Positions 1 through 6,898 of a stretch of DNA of 54,210 nt are shown here, piece by piece. Source of the DNA: a virus. Within the stretch, counting starts at the first letter, position 1, and each line of letters begins with the position of its first letter. The stretch covers positions 1 to 54,210 of IMG/VR virus record IMGVR_UViG_3300042938_001105; one strand, written 5' to 3'. The notes under the pieces were generated by a model. That model saw only the letters and a program-made list of their open reading frames with translations. It made no database searches and was not told the DNA's origin. Position numbers and translations under genes: made by a program.

Positions 1-182
1 GATGGTGATCTTCCATCAATATCACAACAGGTATTGTAATAATTTCTGATTTTGTCAATTACTTCCTCAACTTTAATTTCTTTAAGTCCATCCATTAAAG
101 TATTATCCCATAATTGCATTTCGTCATCTTCCATATAAAAATTTTCTTCTAAATTTATGTAAGGTGTTGTATCTTCACTCAT
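1..182 (-). CDS. Hypothetical protein, C-terminus cut by window edge
   Basis: The frame opens with MSEDTTPYINLEENFYMEDD and stays open to the window edge, giving 60 residues of an acidic protein. I do not recognise it. Its ATG overlaps the TGA of the following upstream gene as ATGA (179-182), which implies translational coupling in a minus-strand operon. A conserved-looking C-terminal piece, YYNTCCDIDGRSP, contains adjacent cysteines, but the missing end prevents any family assignment. Confidence 0.6.
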   Translation of the reverse strand, partial: MSEDTTPYINLEENFYMEDDEMQLWDNTLMDGLKEIKVEEVIDKIRNYYNTCCDIDGRSP

Positions 183-484
183 AATATTTTTAATTCTTTT
201 CTGTATTTTTCAATTTTAACTCTCGTTGTTTGGAACTCATCTCCATTGTTAGCCCGATGTCCGTTCAAAACAGCGGAAGTTATTTTATATTCATTATCAA
301 GAATGAATGTTAGTTTTTCTTGGTTTGTTAATTCATATGGAACCACCTCCATTCTAATAAACTCTCGGATCATATTTTTTATTTTATCAATTTGACCTGT
401 TGGGTTTTTTTTTGAATTGTGGTCCATCACCGAAGTTTGATATATCGTCCTACTTAAATTCATTATTTTATCATCAAATCCCAT
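179..484 (-). CDS. Hypothetical protein (101 aa)
   Basis: A 101-residue basic, mostly helical protein with no signal peptide or membrane segment. It contains the phrase KKNPTGQIDKIKNMIREF, and the neighbouring repeat protein also starts with a NPTGKK phrase, which may be chance. It follows the repeat protein by 1 bp and overlaps the next gene by ATGA, so it belongs to the same operon. I do not recognise the family. Confidence 0.65.
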   Translation of the reverse strand: MGFDDKIMNLSRTIYQTSVMDHNSKKNPTGQIDKIKNMIREFIRMEVVPYELTNQEKLTFILDNEYKITSAVLNGHRANNGDEFQTTRVKIEKYRKELKIL

Positions 485-485
485 C

Positions 486-1436
486 TTAACTTATTTTTTC
501 ACCGATTCTAATTATACCTTCAACTCTTGCAATATTGTTTGAACAATCATCATGAGTTTCTTTTACACCATTTTGGATGATATCTTCAACACCATTAAGA
601 TTGTCGTAATCAACAGCACCCAAGTTCTTTACACCATTTTGGATAATGTTATTAACCCTTTCATCACCATCTAACCAATCACCATCTTCGGTATGTTTAA
701 CACCATTTTGAACTATATTATCAACTCTACCATTACGTTTCCCACACATACTTTTGGTTTCTTTCACACCATTTTGAATGATATCTTCAAGTTCTATCAA
801 ATCATTCACACTCGTTTGGAAGGTATATTTAACCCCATTTTGAATAATGTCATCAACCCCAAGTTTAGTTCGCCGTAGTGTACTATAAGTTTCCTTCACT
901 CCAGTTTTAATGGTGTCTTCAACTATTTCATTAATTGCAAAATGAGAAGCCTTGGTGTCCTTCACCCCATTTTGAATGGTGTCTTCAACGCTGAGTAACT
1001 CCTTATATAATACACTAGAAATATCTTTCACCCCATTTTGAATGGTGTCTTCAACGCTTTCCGATTCGGACAAATTATTATCCTGGGTGTGTTTCACCCC
1101 ATTTTGAATGGTGTCTTCAACATATTGGTCTTGATCGAAAAATGGGTCAAAAGCCTCTTCAACCTTTGGTATTCCCAAAAATCTTGACTCAAACCATTTT
1201 TGAATGAGGTCTTTATCTTCAACACAATCCAAACCAATTAACTCCATCTCATCTTTAAAGAAGTTATAGTTATACCATAGAGTTTGGTCCTTTGTAAATT
1301 CAATAACCCATTTATTCTCATTGGTAAAGATAGCCCATAGACTGCCATTGTGATTATATCTATCAACCCCTTGACTTGCATCGTCAAACAATTTAAAGAT
1401 AATTTTTTCTAATTTTTTTCCTGTTGGGTTTCTCAT
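486..1436 (-). CDS. Tandem-repeat protein with conserved VEDTIQNGVK repeats and unrelated spacers
   Basis: This 316-residue protein has an N-terminal region of about 115 residues (contains SLWAIFTNENKWVIEFTKD and TLWYNYNFF). Ten copies of a V-E-D-T/I-I-Q-N-G-V-K-x-T repeat follow, spaced 22 residues apart (one spacing is 23). Between repeats lie about 10 residues that are unrelated from copy to copy, such as QDNNLSESES, SSVLYKELLS and KSMCGKRNGR. At DNA level the period is exactly 66 bp. The three copies nearest the N-terminal region are identical over about 29 bp, including wobble positions, while later copies drift, largely synonymously. I have an unverified recollection of VEDxLNxGVxxT repeats in uncharacterised phage proteins; no function is known to me. 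The frame has no stop through the whole array, which argues that it is translated. Confidence 0.8.
   Translation of the reverse strand: MRNPTGKKLEKIIFKLFDDASQGVDRYNHNGSLWAIFTNENKWVIEFTKDQTLWYNYNFFKDEMELIGLDCVEDKDLIQKWFESRFLGIPKVEEAFDPFFDQDQYVEDTIQNGVKHTQDNNLSESESVEDTIQNGVKDISSVLYKELLSVEDTIQNGVKDTKASHFAINEIVEDTIKTGVKETYSTLRRTKLGVDDIIQNGVKYTFQTSVNDLIELEDIIQNGVKETKSMCGKRNGRVDNIVQNGVKHTEDGDWLDGDERVNNIIQNGVKNLGAVDYDNLNGVEDIIQNGVKETHDDCSNNIARVEGIIRIGEKIS
502..1121 (-). repeat. 66-bp-period repeat/spacer array inside the repeat-protein gene
   Basis: Ten repeats end at plus-strand positions 524, 590, 656, 725, 791, 857, 923, 989, 1055 and 1121. All intervals are 66 bp except one of 69 bp. The conserved core is about 30 bp and the spacers about 36 bp. 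Spacers show no visible similarity to one another. The copies ending at 989, 1055 and 1121 are identical, and degeneracy grows toward the low-coordinate end. Read on the minus strand, the core can form a short CACC/GGTG plus ATT/AAT hairpin with a bulge. The geometry is that of a CRISPR array, but all spacings are multiples of three and the frame stays open. Confidence 0.9.
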
Positions 1437-1452
1437 TCTACTGATGTTTGTT

Positions 1453-1665
1453 TTATTGTTCTTGTCGTTTAGGCGATTCGTTGTTTGGGATAAAGTTCAC
1501 AGTTAATGTGACTATCTGTGTATCTTCTTGCTCAACCCATTCTACTGAGTCAACACTTACTAAATTAATACCCATTAGGTTTGGAAATACATCCAATGGA
1601 ATTGGGCAGTAAGTATCATTCATTACCGCATCTTCAATTGTTACTTTTTTTGTTGTTGTTTTCAT
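1453..1665 (-). CDS. Hypothetical protein (70 aa)
   Basis: A 70-residue protein with a beta-rich, alternating pattern (SVEWVEQEDTQIVTLTVNF) and a polar tail. It is first in the transcript that continues into the repeat protein, and a promoter lies just upstream at 1697-1728. It has no signal peptide, membrane segment or recognisable motif. Confidence 0.65.
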   Translation of the reverse strand: MKTTTKKVTIEDAVMNDTYCPIPLDVFPNLMGINLVSVDSVEWVEQEDTQIVTLTVNFIPNNESPKRQEQ

Positions 1666-1696
1666 TTTTATTTGTTTTTAATTTTTATTTATATAA

Positions 1697-1728
1697 CAAA
1701 TATAAGATTCTTTTGAAGTTTAGACAAT
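1697..1728 (-). promoter_or_regulatory. Bacteroidota-type promoter
   Basis: On the minus strand ATTG is followed by 20 nt and then TATATTTG, matching TTTG-N19/20-TANNTTTG with one mismatch in the upstream box. It precedes the gene starting at 1665. Confidence 0.55.
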
Positions 1729-1768
1729 CGGTGTTTATCCCTATTTTTTATTTTGTCCTTATTATATT

Positions 1769-2017
1769 TTACAACATATACATATCATCACACCATATTG
1801 GTGTTTTCTCACCAACATAACTACCTCTTACATTAAAATCAAAATATTCAATTGCGTCATTCATATCCATACCCCCTACTATTAATATTTCAACACAACG
1901 GGTTACAGAATAGATTAACCTCATCGTTCCGGTATCAATACCAATTACCGCATCATCAAAACCATCGGCTTTAAGAATCTCTTCATCTTGGAAATATTCA
2001 ACAATTCCTTCTAACAT
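1769..2017 (-). CDS. Conserved small phage protein (82 aa)
   Basis: The 82-residue acidic protein ends with NVRGSYVGEKTPIWCDD. I associate this signature with a small protein found in many phages and annotated only as hypothetical, but I cannot verify that here. It has no membrane segment. It sits between the HAD phosphatase gene and the 70-residue gene, all on the minus strand. Its function is unknown. Confidence 0.7.
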   Translation of the reverse strand: MLEGIVEYFQDEEILKADGFDDAVIGIDTGTMRLIYSVTRCVEILIVGGMDMNDAIEYFDFNVRGSYVGEKTPIWCDDMYML

Positions 2018-2028
2018 AATTTAAATTA

Positions 2029-2391
2029 TTATTCAAATATTTGAATCTTGGCATCCACTTCTTTAAGTTCAGTCCAATTGCCAAGATATGTGACCGCCCT
2101 TACTTTTCTATTATCAATCCAAACGTATTCTTGGTCGTCTTGGATTCTTGGTTTGTCCATCACCAATCCGTGATATTTAAACCCATATCTATTTAACCAT
2201 TCTTCCGTAACCAACCGGTCTTTGGATTCTCTTGCAGTAAAAAATGTTATAACATTTCCTTCGTCGTACCATTTGTTAATAACCTTTAACGCTTCAGGAT
2301 AAACTTCAGCCGTTTGATATAAATGTGAGTCTTCATTTTTAATGTCCTCACAAATTGTCCCGTCAATATCAATTAAAAATACTCTACCCAT
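2029..2391 (-). CDS. HAD-superfamily phosphatase
   Basis: The 120-residue protein has the HAD motifs in order. IDIDGTI near residue 8 supplies the nucleophile and acid/base aspartates (D-x-D-G-T). FFTARES near residue 50 is motif II with the Thr. The K in MDKPR and the D in VWIDNRKVRA stand for motifs III and IV. The length fits minimal cap-less HAD phosphatases such as the phosphatase half of phage polynucleotide kinases. The substrate cannot be told from sequence; a nucleotide or a 3' phosphate is possible. It is a single-domain protein with no kinase half. Confidence 0.8.
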   Translation of the reverse strand: MGRVFLIDIDGTICEDIKNEDSHLYQTAEVYPEALKVINKWYDEGNVITFFTARESKDRLVTEEWLNRYGFKYHGLVMDKPRIQDDQEYVWIDNRKVRAVTYLGNWTELKEVDAKIQIFE

Positions 2392-2424
2392 TATTCTACA
2401 CTTACCCTGTTTAAATTGTATTTT

Positions 2425-2673
2425 TTATAATTGTGGTTCAACATATTGTATTCTAGCAGAGAACTCTTTAACAATCATATCTTGTGATTTACTAAATCTT
2501 CCACTGGTTATTAAATCAAAAACGACTTCCATACCATCATTAATAAATGGTTTAGTTTTATTTTTTTCATGCCATTTTTTACTGTCATCACACAAACCAT
2601 AATGTATTACTTCATGTCCCTTATCATAACGAACAACCCATTCGTCATTTAATTTAACTAATTGTCCTGTCAT
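2425..2673 (-). CDS. Hypothetical protein (82 aa)
   Basis: An 82-residue protein with alternating strands and helices (KLNDEWVVRYDKGHEVIHYG). It overlaps the upstream gene by ATGA at 2670-2673, so the two are probably translationally coupled. I do not recognise it. Confidence 0.65.
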   Translation of the reverse strand: MTGQLVKLNDEWVVRYDKGHEVIHYGLCDDSKKWHEKNKTKPFINDGMEVVFDLITSGRFSKSQDMIVKEFSARIQYVEPQL

Positions 2674-2912
2674 TGTCCAACATTTTCATTTAATAACTCT
2701 TCTTGTTTATTTTTTAATTTAGACTCTAACGGACTAATTAAATTGTAAAAATGTTCTCTCCAATATTTTTCAATGCGTTTTGTTTTGAGTTGATTATCAA
2801 AATTACTAACTAACCTTTCAGCGGTTGTTGTTTGTTCATATGTCTCACAAGAGTCAATTACTTTTTCAATCCATTTTGATACGTCCCCGTAGTGTTCACT
2901 TCTTTTTTCCAT
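2670..2912 (-). CDS. Hypothetical helical protein (80 aa)
   Basis: An 80-residue, highly charged and largely helical protein whose C-terminus (ISPLESKLKNKQEELLNE) looks like a short coiled coil. It is coupled to the downstream gene by an ATGA overlap. The family is unknown to me. Confidence 0.65.
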   Translation of the reverse strand: MEKRSEHYGDVSKWIEKVIDSCETYEQTTTAERLVSNFDNQLKTKRIEKYWREHFYNLISPLESKLKNKQEELLNENVGQ

Positions 2913-2935
2913 GTTTTTTTATTTATAGTTATATT

Positions 2936-3514
2936 TTAATCCCACCAATGTCTTATCCTTTCTTTCAAGATTCTATGTAATAAATCGTGTGCCTTTTCTT
3001 CGTTATGTCTTGCCACCCAAAAACATAAATCTTTTTTATTGAGGTCAGGTTTTTCTTTCAACACTTTACGAACACTTGATTGGTATTTTTTTATGTATTC
3101 ATCGTAATTTTCAGAAATTACATCTTGTTCCATTGTGTAGTATTCATCATCCCCCTCAATTGGTTCAAATCTAAATTTTGATTCAGAGTAATCAAGATAT
3201 TCAACACCATAAAAATCCTCATTAACTCTCTCAATCAAATTAAGGACTATCGTCATATCACGATTATCACGGTTAATATCGGTATGTCTATTTGCGTTGA
3301 TAAGTTCTTTTCTTTGGAACTCTATTTTCTTTTGTAAGACATTATAGATGTGCCATTGATCCCAATCTCTGTCGTGATACATAGTTGGCATCCATCTGAT
3401 AATGTTTTTTATACCGTCAATTAAATATCTTATTCTCCAATGTAGTTTACCGTATAATGTATTTCTATCCCAAGCGGTATCTTTAGGTATAGGTAATTGT
3501 TTGTATGTTTTCAT
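2936..3514 (-). CDS. Conserved phage protein with DRDWDQWHIYNVL motif (192 aa)
   Basis: The 192-residue protein has a basic tryptophan-rich N-terminal half (GKLHWRIRYLIDGIKNIIRW, then a DRDWDQWHIYNVLQKKIEF helix). A charged middle and a C-terminus ending in RIRHWWD follow. I recall a D-R/H-D-W-D helix in conserved hypothetical proteins of several large phages, without a known role. It overlaps the upstream lipoprotein gene by ATGA at 3511-3514. Confidence 0.7.
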   Translation of the reverse strand: MKTYKQLPIPKDTAWDRNTLYGKLHWRIRYLIDGIKNIIRWMPTMYHDRDWDQWHIYNVLQKKIEFQRKELINANRHTDINRDNRDMTIVLNLIERVNEDFYGVEYLDYSESKFRFEPIEGDDEYYTMEQDVISENYDEYIKKYQSSVRKVLKEKPDLNKKDLCFWVARHNEEKAHDLLHRILKERIRHWWD

Positions 3515-3741
3515 TTTAAACTATCTATTGTGTATGGTGGATAAATTCTTACTTCACTCCCATCACTATTAAAGTAATACGCAGTGTCCCCATCAAACCC
3601 AAGTGTGTCGGTATACCATACAGCATCGTGCATTGGATTTGGACCAGAAGTCATCATATAAACTTTACCGGTGACTTTGTACTTGTATTGATTCCCAACA
3701 CAAGAAGTTAATAATAAGCTAATCAATAATAATTTTTTCAT
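3511..3741 (-). CDS. Small lipoprotein (76 aa)
   Basis: The N-terminus MKKLLLISLLLTSC is a lipoprotein signal peptide, with the lipobox LLTSC placing Cys14 at the mature N-terminus. The mature part (about 62 residues) is beta-rich and contains GDTAYYFNSDGSEVRIYPP. It is therefore expected at the host membrane. ATGA overlaps join it to both neighbours, a two-membrane-protein cassette with the gene at 3738-3911. A superinfection-exclusion role is conceivable but unsupported. Confidence 0.7.
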   Translation of the reverse strand: MKKLLLISLLLTSCVGNQYKYKVTGKVYMMTSGPNPMHDAVWYTDTLGFDGDTAYYFNSDGSEVRIYPPYTIDSLK

Positions 3742-3911
3742 TTTCCGTCGTTTTGTATTTCGTATAACATATCTTGCATCATTTTATTTTCCTGTTTTAA
3801 CATCTCACAATTTTTGTGTTCTTTCAAAATTGAGTAGGACATTATAGATCCTATTACGCACCCAATAATAATCCCTATTATTGCTGCAATTCTATTTTCA
3901 TTCATTTTCAT
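3738..3911 (-). CDS. Small single-pass membrane protein (57 aa)
   Basis: This short gene encodes 57 residues starting MKMNENRIAAIIGIIIG, with a glycine-rich transmembrane helix at about residues 8-27 and a polar helical tail. Both ends overlap neighbours as ATGA (3908-3911 and 3738-3741). That fixes the start and suggests coupled translation with the two flanking membrane-protein genes. Confidence 0.65.
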   Translation of the reverse strand: MKMNENRIAAIIGIIIGCVIGSIMSYSILKEHKNCEMLKQENKMMQDMLYEIQNDGK

Positions 3912-4201
3912 AATATTTCTCTTTTTACCATTTCTTCTTTATAAAGATTAAACATCTTATCTTTTTTATTGTATCGGTACCTATGAAAAAGATATAAACA
4001 CCAACATATAACTTGAATCAAATACCAAAAAAAATTTACACCAAGAATTTCCAACCAACCAAGTAAGTTATATATAAATAAAAATAAACCAATAATCAAT
4101 TGTGCTGAATTTTCTCTACCCATATAATCTAAGGTACCAATTAACTTAATACCCAATTCATCATCAGTTAAATCCTCTAAATTATTTTTCACTGGTCTCA
4201 C
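3908..4201 (-). CDS. Two-pass membrane protein (97 aa)
   Basis: The protein has two hydrophobic segments at about residues 35-52 (LIIGLFLFIYNLLGWLEILG) and 57-76, followed by a basic tail (HRYRYNKKDK). The start is GTG at 4201 and overlaps the upstream gene by 20 bp. A downstream ATG would leave the acidic N-terminus off, so the start is not certain. The function is unknown. Confidence 0.6.
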   Translation of the reverse strand: MRPVKNNLEDLTDDELGIKLIGTLDYMGRENSAQLIIGLFLFIYNLLGWLEILGVNFFWYLIQVICWCLYLFHRYRYNKKDKMFNLYKEEMVKREIL

Positions 4202-4613
4202 GCGTTATTTTATCCAAAATTGTATTTAATGTGTTTTGAATGTTTGATTTAATTTCAGTTTCATATTCAATTCTTTCGTTTTCTACTTTGTCGTTAAACG
4301 ATTTGATGATTCTTGAAGCATCATTGTTATTAAGGTGTATTACATAATGATAAATGTGATTTGTAATTTCAAGTTTATTATAATCAATAATTATAAATAA
4401 CCCTAAAGTCTTGTTAACAATATATCTTTTTTGTGAAAGTGGCGCGATTGTAAATTTAGAACCTTCATGGTGTATTAATTTACGACAAATACCCATAGCC
4501 TTTTTTTCGTATCCATTATCTTCTGTATAGGTTTTAATCATATCATGATTTCTAAACCAAATTTTTAATTTTACTCGCATACGTAGAAACATACGTCTGA
4601 ATAATTTCTTCAT
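4182..4613 (-). CDS. Hypothetical basic protein (143 aa)
   Basis: The 143-residue protein has a very basic first 25 residues (MKKLFRRMFLRMRVKLKIW) and no convincing membrane helix. A beta-alpha central region and a charged helical C-terminus follow. A TTTG-N20-TACTTTTA promoter-like sequence lies shortly upstream on the minus strand. The family is not recognised. Confidence 0.6.
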   Translation of the reverse strand: MKKLFRRMFLRMRVKLKIWFRNHDMIKTYTEDNGYEKKAMGICRKLIHHEGSKFTIAPLSQKRYIVNKTLGLFIIIDYNKLEITNHIYHYVIHLNNNDASRIIKSFNDKVENERIEYETEIKSNIQNTLNTILDKITRETSEK

Positions 4614-4670
4614 AGTTTTATTTTTATATTTAATGTAAAAGTATGAAGTTTAAACTAATAAAACAAATGG

Positions 4671-5324
4671 TTATTTAAATTTTTTGATTTTTTCTTTTAA
4701 CCTCATGTCGTTAGCATGTCCCATCCACATTTTTTTAACAATCGGCCACTCATCGTCAGGATTATCAAATTTCATTTGGTTTTCTTTAAACCACTCCTCC
4801 ATGGCATCGGATAAGGATATTTTTTTTGTTTTTGCCCTCTTAATGAGACCTCTAACATAAGCAGGTATTTCTTCGTTAGATGTTAAGTATTTAAAGTTGT
4901 CCTCACCATCTTCTCGGTCATAACTATATATAATTGACATATCTTCAAAATTTTGTTGTTCAATATGTTCTAATTCATGTTCAATCGTTTCTTTAACCTC
5001 AGCAACCAAATCATTCATATGTTTAGGAAAATCTTTAGGTCTATAGGTTATTTCAATATCTAATGATTGCATATCACTACCAGCATCAATAGAGAATGGG
5101 TGATTAAAGTCATTATCTTTAATAAACGAACAACTCATATCAAAATTAGCATAGTCCTCACCTCTATCGAATTGTATCCCTTCCACAACAAAGTCTTCGT
5201 CTTTTTTAAATTGCACTATTACAAGTCTAGATAATTTTAAAGATATCTCATCAGACTTACGTTCATTAATTAGGTTATTTTTTAACCTATCTACAATTTT
5301 TTCTATAATTAAATTTTTTAACAT
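4671..5324 (-). CDS. HExxH metalloprotease-like protein with head-targeting-type N-terminus
   Basis: I start the gene at 5324 rather than the longer frame at 5390. The 217-residue product then begins MLKNLIIEKIVDRLKNNLIN followed by E, the amphipathic peptide ending in I-N-E that recurs in this window. At about residues 113-123 the sequence ETIEHELEHIEQ contains HELEH, a match to the HExxH zinc metalloprotease motif. The flanking E and H residues could supply the third ligand. If the N-terminus is a packaging signal, this would be a protease delivered with the DNA. Both the protease activity and the delivery are inference. The longer frame would add a hydrophobic segment overlapping the divergent promoter region. 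Confidence 0.7.
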   Translation of the reverse strand: MLKNLIIEKIVDRLKNNLINERKSDEISLKLSRLVIVQFKKDEDFVVEGIQFDRGEDYANFDMSCSFIKDNDFNHPFSIDAGSDMQSLDIEITYRPKDFPKHMNDLVAEVKETIEHELEHIEQQNFEDMSIIYSYDREDGEDNFKYLTSNEEIPAYVRGLIKRAKTKKISLSDAMEEWFKENQMKFDNPDDEWPIVKKMWMGHANDMRLKEKIKKFK

Positions 5325-5354
5325 AATAATAAATATCAATTTAAATAAAAGTAG

Positions 5355-5362
5355 TATATTTG
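5355..5362 (+). promoter_or_regulatory. Promoter -7 element for the CAP-domain gene
   Basis: TATATTTG lies 17 bp before the ATG at 5380 and matches the TANNTTTG element. No good TTTG is seen 19-20 bp upstream, so it is only a partial match. Confidence 0.4.
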
Positions 5363-5379
5363 TAAGAAATAAAAACCCT

Positions 5380-5952
5380 ATGAAACACATTTTATCTTTA
5401 TTATCATCTCTATTAGTATCAATTTGTTTATCACAACAATTAGATTACACATATTTTAATACTGAAAAAATGGATAAAGCAATGTTAAAAGAGTTTAACG
5501 AATATCGCAGTTCTTTAAATTTGGATACTTTGGCATATTCTGATGAATTATTTAAAACCTTTTCAAAACCCAATTGTGTTGAAGTAACAAAGTCTTTATC
5601 TTTTTACCATCCAGATATTAGAAACACATGGTTCAATACCGATTTAAAATTTCGTATCGCAAAAGAATCTTCAGTTAAAATTGGTGGTAAAATTATATCA
5701 CATAGTGATGGTACTTACTGGATGGATACCTATGAAAACGCATTTAGAACTACAAGAAGATTTAATACCTATGAAGAATTGGCAGAATATGCAATTTATA
5801 CTTGGTCTATTTCAGATAAAGGTCACCGTGAAGTGCAAATGATGTCTTATTTATCTATGGGATTACCAGGTATGTTTTCTTGTCACTCAGAATTAGGCAC
5901 AAATGGTTATGTTTATATCTATATTAATTTTGTGAAATTACACAGAATGTGA
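5380..5952 (+). CDS. Secreted CAP/SCP-domain-like protein
   Basis: The 190-residue product begins with a cleavable signal peptide (MKHILSLLSSLLVSICLSQQ). The mature part reads like a CAP (SCP/PR-1) domain: EFNEYRSSLNLDTLAYSDEL is the usual first helix, ENAFRTT lies in the middle, WSISDKGHREVQM corresponds to the W-x-S-x-G-H region and YVYIYINFV is the last strand. It would be exported by the host. It is one of few plus-strand genes, convergent with the GAF-like gene whose stop it abuts, and looks like an accessory gene. The canonical CAP histidine pair is not complete, so the family call is moderate. Confidence 0.6.
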   Translation: MKHILSLLSSLLVSICLSQQLDYTYFNTEKMDKAMLKEFNEYRSSLNLDTLAYSDELFKTFSKPNCVEVTKSLSFYHPDIRNTWFNTDLKFRIAKESSVKIGGKIISHSDGTYWMDTYENAFRTTRRFNTYEELAEYAIYTWSISDKGHREVQMMSYLSMGLPGMFSCHSELGTNGYVYIYINFVKLHRM

Positions 5953-6564
5953 TTAACATTCAAGGTGTGTCATAAGAACACCACCCAATGAGGTGGCATG
6001 AACTTGAAGATGATTAATTGATTCCATATCCAATTTTTTCTTACGTTTTGTATACTCTAAACCTAAAGTACCAATGAACTTATCGTCAATTGTCTTAATG
6101 GCAAATAAATATCCGGATTTACAATTGGTGTCCTCAGCAATATACTTTAAACCAAATGTTGCAATTGAATCATCTTTATAATCAGGAATCTCAATAATAT
6201 CATTAGTTAACAGTTCATTGATTGATTTTGAAAATAAATTAACAGGGATGTTGTGAAAATTACTTTGTACAGATGACACCCCATGATTAACCGTTTCATA
6301 CATGATTGAAAACTTAGCCATTGATTTACCTGTTGGGTAGAAATTCCCTCCGTTATGAAATTGTGTTATCCACACTCTATCAGCATCAAACTCATCTTTA
6401 ATGTGTTCTATTTTTGCGGTAACCAATTCACTAACCCTAAGTGTTTCTTTAACCATATCAGGTTTAACTTTTCTCTTATCCAACAAATGTTTTAAATATA
6501 AAACCCCTATTGGGCCGATAACCCCCGATATAAATGCAATTATAATCCCCGAAACATTTTCCAT
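5953..6564 (-). CDS. Membrane-anchored GAF-like protein (203 aa)
   Basis: An N-terminal transmembrane helix (GIIIAFISGVIGPIGVLYL, residues 5-24) precedes a cytoplasmic domain. That domain contains DRVWITQFHNGGNFYPTGK and later GYLFAIKTIDDKFIGTLGLEY, a pattern of strands like a GAF domain. The family occurs in phages without an assigned role as far as I know. It ends immediately next to the convergent CAP gene, and a bidirectional terminator lies just upstream. Confidence 0.65.
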   Translation of the reverse strand: MENVSGIIIAFISGVIGPIGVLYLKHLLDKRKVKPDMVKETLRVSELVTAKIEHIKDEFDADRVWITQFHNGGNFYPTGKSMAKFSIMYETVNHGVSSVQSNFHNIPVNLFSKSINELLTNDIIEIPDYKDDSIATFGLKYIAEDTNCKSGYLFAIKTIDDKFIGTLGLEYTKRKKKLDMESINHLQVHATSLGGVLMTHLEC

Positions 6565-6591
6565 ATTAGTAATAAATATAATTGATAATAA

Positions 6592-6619
6592 AAAAACCTA
6601 CCAAAAAGGGTAGGTTTTT
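6592..6619. terminator. Bidirectional rho-independent terminator
   Basis: AAAAACCTACC, a 5-A loop and GGGTAGGTTTTT form an 11-bp stem with a T-tract on either strand. On the minus strand it ends the holin transcript. Confidence 0.85.
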
Positions 6620-6635
6620 AGTAAAAATAATTTGG

Positions 6636-6809
6636 TTATTTTTCTTTTTTATTGATTATTGACCAAATAGCCCCTGTTAGTGTCATTGCACCACCAATAA
6701 TTTCTGTAATTGCCGCTTCATCAACAAGTCCTTTCATCACAACGATACCACCAACGAATGTCAATGCATGTCTGATAATACCCATAATTTGTTCTTTTGT
6801 TAACTTCAT
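6636..6809 (-). CDS. Putative phage holin (small two-helix type)
   Basis: The 57-residue product MKLTKEQIMGIIRHALTFVG... has two hydrophobic segments, about residues 9-28 and 33-52. The second ends in GGAMTLTGAIWSIINKK. The IIRH-x-LTF-x-GG and IWS signatures resemble the small Pam3_gp28-type putative holins. It lies 90 bp from, and divergent to, the endolysin gene, which supports a role in forming inner-membrane holes at lysis. A terminator follows it directly. Family assignment is from memory of the signature and the context. Confidence 0.75.
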   Translation of the reverse strand: MKLTKEQIMGIIRHALTFVGGIVVMKGLVDEAAITEIIGGAMTLTGAIWSIINKKEK

Positions 6810-6898
6810 TTTTAAGTTTTTAAAAGTTTATTTATTAATAAATATATCCAAATATTGAAATCGCAACTTTTGATATATTTATTGTAAACCTATAAATT

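Noticed and set aside
486-1436. True CRISPR array
   Set aside because: The geometry fits, but the frame is open through all units, spacings are multiples of three, many changes between distal repeats are synonymous, and no cas genes are near. Kept as a repeat-protein finding instead.
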